Below, piece by piece: positions 30,840 through 37,515 of a DNA stretch of 64,000 nucleotides. The position numbers and the translations under genes were made by a program. Origin of the DNA: an uncultured Prevotellaceae bacterium. Its GTDB lineage: Bacteria; Bacteroidota; Bacteroidia; Bacteroidales; Bacteroidaceae. The stretch covers positions 159,622 to 223,621 of the forward strand of contig OMWC01000001.1 in NCBI GenBank assembly GCA_900314655.1, given 5' to 3'. Positions within the stretch are counted from its first letter, which is position 1. The number at the start of each line of letters is the position of its first letter. A model generated the notes under the pieces. It was not told the DNA's origin and ran no database searches. It was given only the letters and a program-made list of their open reading frames with translations.

Positions 30840-31967
30840 CTATTTCTGCCGGATGTATTTCTTCTCGCCGTTGAAGAAACTCTTGAGCGTGGACCATTCC
30901 TTGGGTACGCAGGCATTGTTCTCGGTGTCTGCGATGGCTACGTAGTAACCTTTGGGGGTGATGCCAAAGAGAACGCACGTTGAAACATGACCTTTGCCAG
31001 TAGTTCCTTCAAACAATGTGCTTATATTACTGGTCTCAGCATATTGCATCACTTCCTCTTTCACATTGTAGATGTATCTGAACATCTGCTCGGGATGGAT
31101 CTCGGTATAGCGGAGCGTGATGCTGTCGATGGTGGTGAATATTTCTTCCGCCAGTTCGGACTTCTCCCTTGGGATGAAATACATCGTTCCGACGGTTTGT
31201 CCGGCATTTTTGGGTTGTTGGACTCTCGTAGCAGAACGAAACTCCTGGCTGTGGTGGGCATCTATGTCGTAGTCGTCGGTTTGCGCCCACTTGAAACTCC
31301 ACTCCTTTATGCCTTTTCGCTTGAGAACGGGTGTAATTCTGTCTATATATGGCTGCTTTTCAAAATAATAACTCTTGCCGCCGGGCAGCGGAAGTCTCTT
31401 GTTATATTCTAACGTTCCGAAGCCTCTGGCATGCTTCCCGCAGGGCTTCATGCCTGCCGTATAGTTGAAAAACACCGTTTCGAGCGCGTCAAGATAAAAC
31501 ATAGTGCCGTCGTTTGCCCTGATTCTCGCAATAGAGTCTCTTCCGTTCTTTAGGCATAATGAATAGTTGATAGTATCCGTGCCGTGATGGTGTGACTCGA
31601 AGTGATAACTCTCTTCCGAGACGGCCATCAGCGAGTCGAGGTTTTGCCGGATGGCACCGAAGATTTTCCCGAAGACCATTTTGCGGTTTCTTTCGTTTGC
31701 TGCCTCGATTTCTTCTGATGTCATGTTGTCAAAAGAGGGAGAGGTGCTCCCGCCGCAGTCTTTGGTACACAGATAAACCTCTCCTACAACGCCGTTGTGG
31801 ACATATAACAGTTGGCCACCACCGTGGTTGACCTTCATCTTGCCGTCTTGGCGCGCAGATGTTATCTTTTCTATTTCTTCCCATATCTTGTCCATGGGTG
31901 TCCTGTCCTGTGCGGTAATGGTTAATGACAGGATGACTGATATCGTTGCTGTGGTGATTCTTTTCAT
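30840..31967 (-). CDS. Secreted hypothetical protein of sigma module A
   Basis: 375 residues with a signal peptide (MKRITTATISVILSLTITAQ). No domain recognised. It follows the anti-sigma gene by 2 bases, so it is the third gene of a sigma/anti-sigma/secreted-protein operon and probably a direct target or sensor partner of that system. Confidence 0.7.
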   Translation of the reverse strand: MKRITTATISVILSLTITAQDRTPMDKIWEEIEKITSARQDGKMKVNHGGGQLLYVHNGVVGEVYLCTKDCGGSTSPSFDNMTSEEIEAANERNRKMVFGKIFGAIRQNLDSLMAVSEESYHFESHHHGTDTINYSLCLKNGRDSIARIRANDGTMFYLDALETVFFNYTAGMKPCGKHARGFGTLEYNKRLPLPGGKSYYFEKQPYIDRITPVLKRKGIKEWSFKWAQTDDYDIDAHHSQEFRSATRVQQPKNAGQTVGTMYFIPREKSELAEEIFTTIDSITLRYTEIHPEQMFRYIYNVKEEVMQYAETSNISTLFEGTTGKGHVSTCVLFGITPKGYYVAIADTENNACVPKEWSTLKSFFNGEKKYIRQK

Positions 31968-31969
31968 GT

Positions 31970-32647
31970 TTATAAATCGTTTAATGCGTTATTATCTGAT
32001 GGAATAGAGTTCATGGATACACGGTGAATAACACGATTTCCTCTTTCGCGAAGTGCTCTTGCCTGTTCTGCAAATTGCATCATCGGGTCTTCATAGGGAA
32101 TGATGTCGCTTTCCTCGACAGGCCGGAGTGTGGCGTTTTCTTTGATAGGTTCTATCGGTTCTTCAGAACCGTAGGAAGCCCCCTCCAACCTCCCCCGAGG
32201 GGGGAGGCTTTTGATTCTCCCGACCCTTCGGGAGGGGGTGGGCTTCTCCCTTCGAGAGGAATTGAGGGTTGGCTTTTTACTCCCCTCCCTCGGGAGGGGT
32301 TGGGGGAGGGGTTTCTTCTTTTGTCCTGTCTCCACCTTCGCTATCTGAGGCTTTGAGGGAGCATCCTTTCTCGGTGGACCGAGGAAGACAATCAGCAAGG
32401 CTGCCACACAGGCGGCTGCCACCCAAGGCCAAAGCTTCACGATGCGAGACTTACGGCTGCGCTCTGCCATCATCTGATTGAAGAGCGCCTCGTCGACAGT
32501 CAGTTCGCCAAGCATTTCGGCAATCACCTTCCAGTCATCTGGAGCATCATCGCGGGATACCTCCAGGGCCAGCAGCCTCTCCTCCTCGGCAGTCGTCTCG
32601 CTGTTGAGGTATTTCTGAATCAATAATTCGGTGTCTTTGTTTGTCAT
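31970..32647 (-). CDS. Membrane-anchored anti-sigma factor A with in-frame repeat insertions
   Basis: 225 residues: an N-terminal cytoplasmic helical part (MTNKDTELLIQKYLNSETTA), one membrane segment near residues 73-91 (LWPWVAAACVAALLIVFLG), and a periplasmic tail. It overlaps the sigma gene by 4 bases, as expected for its anti-sigma factor. Directly after the membrane segment about 45 codons derive from G/C-rich palindromic repeats (32174-32312), encoding KKPLPQPLPREGSKK, then RREKPTPSRRVGRIK and LPPRGRLEGASYG. Confidence 0.8.
   Translation of the reverse strand: MTNKDTELLIQKYLNSETTAEEERLLALEVSRDDAPDDWKVIAEMLGELTVDEALFNQMMAERSRKSRIVKLWPWVAAACVAALLIVFLGPPRKDAPSKPQIAKVETGQKKKPLPQPLPREGSKKPTLNSSRREKPTPSRRVGRIKSLPPRGRLEGASYGSEEPIEPIKENATLRPVEESDIIPYEDPMMQFAEQARALRERGNRVIHRVSMNSIPSDNNALNDL
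32174..32312. repeat. Palindromic G/C-rich repeat block inside anti-sigma gene A
   Basis: Contains CCCCCTCCAACCTCCCCCGA with its GGGGGGAGG arm, CTCCCGACCCTTCGGGAG, and CTCCCCTCCCTCGGGAGG followed by GGTTGGGGGAGGGG. All are in frame with the gene; the same modules recur in the other three anti-sigma genes. Confidence 0.9.
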
Positions 32648-33159
32648 GTCCTTAACCTTTTAATCTCTTCAAACACTTTCTTCCGCGCAACAGAGACAAT
32701 GCTCTTGATTGAGGGTTTCGCTATCTGGGTCAGCCTTGCTATTTCGTCAAGTTCCAGTCCTTCTATCTGCCTCATCTCGAACAGGCGCCGCTCACTTGGT
32801 TTCAGATGCTGCACTGCTTTGTTCACGGCTTCATGCAGTTCCTTGGCCTCCAGAACCTCGTGAGGCGAAGCGCCCACCTCCCTGCCCGGTGGAGAAATCC
32901 CCTCATTCATTGGAGCCGGCACAAAGGGACTGGCCTTCCTTTTCCTCACTTTGTCCATGCAGCAATGCTTGGCCACCCTGACGGCAAGAGCATCATGCCG
33001 GATGCCCGGTTCCATACGGTCGATAAACCTGAGAAGAGCCACCAGTCCCTCCTGCGCTACATCCTCGGCATCGTCGTCGTTGCCGAAGAAACTGCGGCCT
33101 ACCGAGAGCATCAACTCTCGGAGCGTGGGGGCAATATGTTCGAACTCTTCTTGCGTCAT
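32644..33159 (-). CDS. ECF sigma factor A
   Basis: 171 residues. Region 2 is recognisable in FGNDDDAEDVAQEGLVALLR, region 4 in LKPSERRLFEMRQIEGLELD and EIARLTQIAKPSIKSIVSVA. It directs RNA polymerase to its own regulon, presumably including this operon. It is the first gene of the operon sigma / anti-sigma / 30840-31967. Confidence 0.88.
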   Translation of the reverse strand: MTQEEFEHIAPTLRELMLSVGRSFFGNDDDAEDVAQEGLVALLRFIDRMEPGIRHDALAVRVAKHCCMDKVRKRKASPFVPAPMNEGISPPGREVGASPHEVLEAKELHEAVNKAVQHLKPSERRLFEMRQIEGLELDEIARLTQIAKPSIKSIVSVARKKVFEEIKRLRT

Positions 33160-33334
33160 CTAAAATATAAGCGAATGTCAACGCAGAAAGTTAAGTTGAA
33201 ATCCTGCTTTTTTGTAATATAGAATCTGGAGGGCAAAGTTAATTCTTTTTCCACGAATACACATCAAGAACGGTCCTAATAGTAACTGCAGAGAGTGTTT
33301 CACTGAATAAACCCTTTTCGGACTCAATAAATAA

Positions 33335-33412
33335 CATGAGCCGCATCGCTGCGGCCCATGTAGAAACCATAATTGTACCTAAAAAAGTAACCATAATTGT
33401 ACCTAAAAAAAG
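33335..33412. repeat. 3'-end repeat: ATGAGCCGCA hairpin plus two 24-bp units
   Basis: CATGAGCCGCA-TCGC-TGCGGCCCATG hairpin, then two copies of AACCATAATTGTACCTAAAA(AAGT), period 24. It lies just downstream of the minus-strand gene 33443-34852. The same element follows three other minus-strand genes (near 36.24, 40.5 and 44.0 kb). Confidence 0.85.
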
Positions 33413-33442
33413 TCGTAGTATTGTATGTTGAAAAGATCCATG

Positions 33443-34852
33443 TTATAGCTTCGACATCTCGTTCAGATACTTCTCTATCTGGCTGGTGATGTACTTCTGC
33501 AACTTTTGTGCGCTCTTGTTGTAATGAAAGCTACTCGCTTCGTTGAGTTTCTTGTTCTGGTCACGGTACATGTCTAATATGAACTTATACATCTCCACCT
33601 GCTCATTTGGCGACAAACAGTTGTCTTTCGCCACCTTCACCAGTCCTTGGAAGTGAGTCTCAATTGACTTGTTCAGAGTGAGAATCTTCTTGTATAACGA
33701 CTCCAGTTGGACTCCGTTAGCAGGATACGGTGTATTTTTTATCGCATCGAAGGTTTCATCAATTATTTGCGCATCGGCTTCGATGGCGTTTACTATGACA
33801 TTCGTTTTTGCCTCATCCTCAGGTGGTAATTTTCGCCCTAAATCTGCCACCTTGTCGTCTTTCGAATCCACGAATTTGAAGTCACCTGTTATCGTGACGC
33901 TTTTTTGCTGAGGTGCAATCAGGCTCTTTCCAGAGAATCGGCCCACACGCAACTCATAGTCGAGATCTTCATCGTAGTAGCCATTGTGAGTGGTGATGTG
34001 ATAGGTTTCACCTGGCACAAAGTCGAGGTTGGTCCACAGGTGGCAGAGGGAGCCATCGGGCATGACCGTACGAATACGCCCCACCTTAGGTTTGTCGATT
34101 TCCACGCTGAAACTAAAGTGTCTGTTCACTACAGGCATATACTCAATAAAAGCATCGTCGGGCAGTTTGTCCAGTTCCTCTTTGGTATCGGCCATATAGA
34201 CCACATAGAGGGAGTCTGTCAGGTCGTTACCCACGCGTCCGTCAATCCTGAAGGTATTCTTCGAAGCGTCTTGATTCTTGGTATAGAGGTCTGGGCGCAG
34301 CGATGAAATGCCATAGATAGTGCCTTTGGCTTCAATACCGAGATCGTCCGTCTCCCACACGATGGCATAAACATCGCGCAGCTGGGGGTTCTCCAGGTTC
34401 TTCGTAGCCAGATACCACATCTCCTGCGTCGGCTCCGTTCGGATAGGCAAGGTCGAGCTGCGCTGTCCGTCGGCCGAAACGACCTTGATGTCGAACTTCT
34501 GGGTGTTGCCCGGTAGCAGATGCAGAATCTGATAGCTAAATGGCTCGTCGGCCATGAAGTCCTGGTCAATGGTCTTCAGTTCATCGACGAGGCAGCTGAA
34601 GCGTGTGATGCGTTCGGCCGACTCGATGAGGCCAGTGTTCGGATTCTTCAGAACGGAATAGGTTTGGCCCTGCCTCATGCCAAACTTGTCTCGGATGTCT
34701 CTGAGCAGACGGAACACGCGAAGCGGATACTGTTGCTCCTTGTTCGTCATGATGGTAAGGTCGTATTTCTTCTGTGCTTTAGACTTCGACTGTGCCAGCG
34801 TTGGCACGGCTGCGCTGCTGGCAATAAGCAGCATGATGATAAGGCGTTTCAT
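33443..34852 (-). CDS. Secreted hypothetical protein of sigma module B
   Basis: 469 residues with a signal peptide (MKRLIIMLLIASSAAVPTLA). The middle part (FRIDGRVGNDLTDSLYVVYM, then IEYMPVVNRHFSFSVEI) resembles the beta-rich N-terminal domain found in TlpA-type proteins of Bacteroidota (DUF4369-like), but no thioredoxin domain follows; the C-terminus is helical. It lies 40 bases downstream of anti-sigma B. Confidence 0.65.
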   Translation of the reverse strand: MKRLIIMLLIASSAAVPTLAQSKSKAQKKYDLTIMTNKEQQYPLRVFRLLRDIRDKFGMRQGQTYSVLKNPNTGLIESAERITRFSCLVDELKTIDQDFMADEPFSYQILHLLPGNTQKFDIKVVSADGQRSSTLPIRTEPTQEMWYLATKNLENPQLRDVYAIVWETDDLGIEAKGTIYGISSLRPDLYTKNQDASKNTFRIDGRVGNDLTDSLYVVYMADTKEELDKLPDDAFIEYMPVVNRHFSFSVEIDKPKVGRIRTVMPDGSLCHLWTNLDFVPGETYHITTHNGYYDEDLDYELRVGRFSGKSLIAPQQKSVTITGDFKFVDSKDDKVADLGRKLPPEDEAKTNVIVNAIEADAQIIDETFDAIKNTPYPANGVQLESLYKKILTLNKSIETHFQGLVKVAKDNCLSPNEQVEMYKFILDMYRDQNKKLNEASSFHYNKSAQKLQKYITSQIEKYLNEMSKL

Positions 34853-34892
34853 ATTCTATCAATTCGTTTAATTCGTAAAATTCGTTGTTAAA

Positions 34893-35588
34893 TCACTGTT
34901 GTGCAGTTTGTTCCAAGTTGTATTTTGCAATCTCCAGTTCCAGTTGCACCCACTTCACGTAGGCTTCGTCGGCCTGCTTCTTCAGGAGTGCGATTTCTTC
35001 CGGCGTATAGCGATAGTTCTCAGGACGGGTGATGGGTATGTCGCGCTCAGTCAGCACGGCGGGTTTAAGTGAAGAGTTATGAGTGAAGAGTGAAGAATCA
35101 TTCTTTTGAAGTGAAGAGTTATGAGTGATGAGTGAAGAATCTTTTTGTTCTATGGATGCTGTCTGTATGGGAGCCGCTTTTTTCTTAGACTTACGTACCG
35201 TCTTGCTCTCGGCAACGGCCATAGCTTTTGGCTCAGTCGAATTTGTAATTCGGCTGTCTTGAGTATTAGGATTTGCAATCCGATGATTCTTTATTGCTTC
35301 CGGGGATTTCAAATCCCCGACTCCATCCTGTCGAATTGCAAATTCGCCAGAACTGGGGCTTTCTTTTGATGGCATTAATGCTACACCTATGCCAATGATG
35401 ATGAGCAGGCAAGCGGCAGCTGCAAGCCAGCGAAGGCTTTTTGTTCCCCCCTCCCTCGGGAGGGGCAGGGGGAGGGGTTTCTCCTTCAGTCCGTCAGGCA
35501 TCGGCGGCAGCTTCTGCTCACGGCGACGGATGGCTTCGCGAAGGTTGTCATCCCTTTGCAGTATTGTGTAAAGATCGTTTTCGTTCAT
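34893..35588 (-). CDS. Membrane-anchored anti-sigma factor B with several in-frame repeats
   Basis: 231 residues. Cytoplasmic start MNENDLYTILQRDDNLREAI, one membrane segment around residues 53-69 (LRWLAAAACLLIIIGIGVAL), then a periplasmic part. It overlaps sigma B by 4 bases. Three different repeat families are read in frame: a PLPLPLPREGG-encoding palindrome before the membrane segment (35445-35480), a group of four small palindromes (35238-35346), and GAAGAGTTATGAGTG-type reiterations (35068-35141) encoding SSLITHNSSLQ-like peptides. The C-terminal end is regular helical sequence. Confidence 0.8.
   Translation of the reverse strand: MNENDLYTILQRDDNLREAIRRREQKLPPMPDGLKEKPLPLPLPREGGTKSLRWLAAAACLLIIIGIGVALMPSKESPSSGEFAIRQDGVGDLKSPEAIKNHRIANPNTQDSRITNSTEPKAMAVAESKTVRKSKKKAAPIQTASIEQKDSSLITHNSSLQKNDSSLFTHNSSLKPAVLTERDIPITRPENYRYTPEEIALLKKQADEAYVKWVQLELEIAKYNLEQTAQQ
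35068..35141. repeat. GTGAAGAGTTATGAGTGAAG-type tandem repeat inside anti-sigma gene B
   Basis: Two blocks of GTGAAGAGTTATGAGTGAAG/ATGAGTGAAGAATC. A related GATTCTTCACTCTTCACTCT block lies inside murF at 63618-63655. Confidence 0.88.
35238..35346. repeat. Group of four short palindromes inside anti-sigma gene B
   Basis: CGAATTTGTAATTCGG, GGATTTGCAATCCG, CGGGGATTTCAAATCCCCG and CGAATTGCAAATTCG lie 14-20 bases apart, all read through in frame by the gene. Confidence 0.85.
35445..35480. repeat. CTCCCTCGGGAG-type palindrome inside anti-sigma gene B
   Basis: CCCCTCCCTCGGGAGGGG followed by CAGGGGGAGGGG, encoding PLPLPLPREG just before the membrane segment. Confidence 0.88.
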
Positions 35589-36136
35589 GCGTGCTTTGAT
35601 TTAATCATTCGGTAGAGTTTCTTGCGTATTCGGCACAGTTGCGAGCCGACGGTAGAGGGATTAGAGCCTGTGACGTAAGCAATGTCGGCGAGGCTCATAT
35701 TGTCGTAGTAGAACATCGTGATGGCGGCCAGTTCGTGAGGAGGGAGCATTTCCAGCGCTTCTTCGAGAGCCTCGACAGTATGGCTGTTGCCTGCATTTTC
35801 TTCGGGTGTATCATCAAGACTATTGAGCCCCAGGTCGTGCTCGTCCATATAAACGATGTCCGGTTGTCGGCGGCGCACGAAGTTGACGGACTCATGGTAG
35901 GCAATCCGGCAGAGCCATGTAGAGAGCTTTGCCTTCCGGCTGTCGTAGCCGCCGATGCCTCGCAATGCCTTTACGAACACATCCTGCCAGACCTCTTCGG
36001 CATCCTCCTGCTGCATCACGATGCGGCGCACCATCTGGAACACAGCGGGTCCATAGTCGCCCACCAGCCGTTGGCAGGCAGCGCGGTCTCCCTTTCGCAG
36101 TCGCTCTATGAACAGTTCTGTCTCTTGTTCCATCAT
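35585..36136 (-). CDS. ECF sigma factor B
   Basis: 183 residues. Region 2 includes QEDAEEVWQDVFVKALRGIG and the KLSTWLCRIAYHESVNFVRR segment; region 4 is LPPHELAAITMFYYDNMSLA plus DIAYVTGSNPSTVGSQLCRI. First gene of the operon sigma B / anti-sigma B / 33443-34852. The start may be the ATG at 36136 or the next one at 36133. Confidence 0.9.
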   Translation of the reverse strand: MMEQETELFIERLRKGDRAACQRLVGDYGPAVFQMVRRIVMQQEDAEEVWQDVFVKALRGIGGYDSRKAKLSTWLCRIAYHESVNFVRRRQPDIVYMDEHDLGLNSLDDTPEENAGNSHTVEALEEALEMLPPHELAAITMFYYDNMSLADIAYVTGSNPSTVGSQLCRIRKKLYRMIKSKHA

Positions 36137-36229
36137 AATGCTCTTCTACTCATATATACACGCAAAACGAAAAAACATTGCATGATTTCGGAACTTTTTT
36201 CGTTCGCGGTCTGTTGTAGGGGTAAAAAA

Positions 36230-36254
36230 ATGAGCCGCATCGCTGCGGCCCGTA
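36230..36254. repeat. ATGAGCCGCA hairpin (3'-end repeat, short form)
   Basis: ATGAGCCGCATCGCTGCGGC hairpin without the 24-bp units, 20 bases beyond the end of the Fic gene. Confidence 0.8.
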
Positions 36255-36273
36255 TTCATGCAAACTGATAGAG

Positions 36274-37164
36274 TTATTCGTATATAATCTTAAAATAGTC
36301 GAGCAATGATTTGTACTGATCCTGTGCAGTGAGGCAGGTGTCGGTCAGGAAACCATTAATATGTCCCCATTCATGGAGCCCGCGGTAATAGAAAAGTTTG
36401 AGTTCGTCGGTTATGATAAAAGGTACGATGCCGTTGGCCAGACACTCCTTAAACATAATCAGACGGCCCACACGCCCGTTGCCGTCCTGAAAAGGATGAA
36501 TCTGCTCGAAGCGTACATGGAAATCGAGGATGTGTTCCAGTACCTTTTTTTTGCAATGGTTATAATTGCTGATGAGATTCTTCATCTCGCGATGTACTTC
36601 CTGGGGAGGGCAGGTTTCTATGCCGCCTACTTCATTGGGCAGACGTTTGTAGTCGCCAACGGCAAACCACTCTTTCTGGCTGTCCGATGTACCTGTTTTT
36701 AACAGCAGATGGAGTTGTTTAATAAGACTTTCCGATAAAGGTTCCTCCGCATGGTCGATGATATAGTCAAGGCATCGGAAATGATTCACCGTCTCAACGA
36801 TATCATCCACATTAACAATCCCGTCGCTAATGCCAATGGTGTTCGTTTCAAAGATATAGCGCGTCTGGTCATGAGTCAGGCGGCTCCCTTCGATATGATT
36901 GGAGTTATAGGTCAGGTCAATCTGCGTACGATGATAGATGCCTCCTTTCAGACGTGAGGCTTTTTGCTCCCGCAGCATAGTCAGCAGGGGCGACACTATT
37001 TTCCGGACTGTCTTACGTTGGGGCAGAACGGCATCGGCAGGAATGTTCCACGTTTTACCTGTGAGGAACGCTCCTTCAATCTTTCCGCTCGCACAATAGT
37101 TGCGGGCTGTACGTTCTGATATCCCGAATTTCTCGGCAAACTGCATCACTGATATAAACTCCAT
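36274..37164 (-). CDS. Fic family protein with N-terminal HTH
   Basis: 296 residues from the ATG at 37164. The first 50 residues form an HTH (VMQFAEKFGISERTARNYCA, then SGKIEGAFLTGKTWNIP). The inhibitory-helix-type motif SNHIEG precedes the Fic core, whose active site reads HPFQDGNGRVGRL (HPFx[DE]GNGRxxR). Fic enzymes transfer AMP or related groups to protein hydroxyls. The internal SxxxEG motif suggests self-inhibition. A palindromic site at its promoter suggests autoregulation through the HTH. Confidence 0.9.
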   Translation of the reverse strand: MEFISVMQFAEKFGISERTARNYCASGKIEGAFLTGKTWNIPADAVLPQRKTVRKIVSPLLTMLREQKASRLKGGIYHRTQIDLTYNSNHIEGSRLTHDQTRYIFETNTIGISDGIVNVDDIVETVNHFRCLDYIIDHAEEPLSESLIKQLHLLLKTGTSDSQKEWFAVGDYKRLPNEVGGIETCPPQEVHREMKNLISNYNHCKKKVLEHILDFHVRFEQIHPFQDGNGRVGRLIMFKECLANGIVPFIITDELKLFYYRGLHEWGHINGFLTDTCLTAQDQYKSLLDYFKIIYE

Positions 37165-37170
37165 CTCTTC

Positions 37171-37232
37171 TATCGGCAAGTTTTTATTTCATTTTCCGTT
37201 GCAAATATACCACTTTTTGCCGATATCGGCAA
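37171..37232 (-). promoter_or_regulatory. Promoter and operator of the Fic gene
   Basis: A perfect 16-bp palindrome TTGCCGATATCGGCAA (37217-37232) lies upstream of the minus-strand -7 box TATATTTG (37201-37208). A second copy of its half, TTGCCGATA on the minus strand (37171-37179), lies just before the ATG. Two sites flanking the start of transcription suggest repression, perhaps by the Fic protein's own HTH. Confidence 0.75.
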
Positions 37233-37249
37233 GAAAATCACACCTTATT

Positions 37250-37447
37250 AGATAAAATGTTCACGTTCGGCCATCTGCAAACGAGTTTGCATGGCACTCT
37301 CTTAATCACATTTTTAGATAAAATGTTCACGTTCGGCCATCTGCAAACGAGTTTGCATGGCTCTCTCTTAATCACATTTTTGGATAAAATGTTCACGTTC
37401 GGCCATTTGCAAACGAGTTTGCATGGCACTCTCTTAATCACATTTTT
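37250..37447. repeat. Three tandem copies of a 66-bp unit with an internal palindrome
   Basis: Units at 37250-37315, 37316-37381 and 37382-37447 differ at only a few positions. Each contains TGCAAACGAGTTTGCA, a 7-bp-arm hairpin. The period is a multiple of three, so reading frames stay open on both strands, but the repeated peptide has no protein character. Confidence 0.92.
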
Positions 37448-37515
37448 CCTTCAATTGGTTACCATTATTTATGGAATACTGCGCCAATGATATAATAATG
37501 TGGACCATTCAATAG

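Noticed and set aside
30987..31412. Plus-strand reading frames opposite 30840-31967
   Set aside because: Shadows of the minus-strand secreted protein gene; no promoter and no recognisable sequence.
37238..37441. Repetitive 67-residue reading frame across the 66-bp tandem repeats
   Set aside because: Open only because the repeat length is a multiple of three; low-quality repeated peptide, open on both strands.
37250..37447. CRISPR array
   Set aside because: The 66-bp units are contiguous copies without unique spacers and no cas genes are near.
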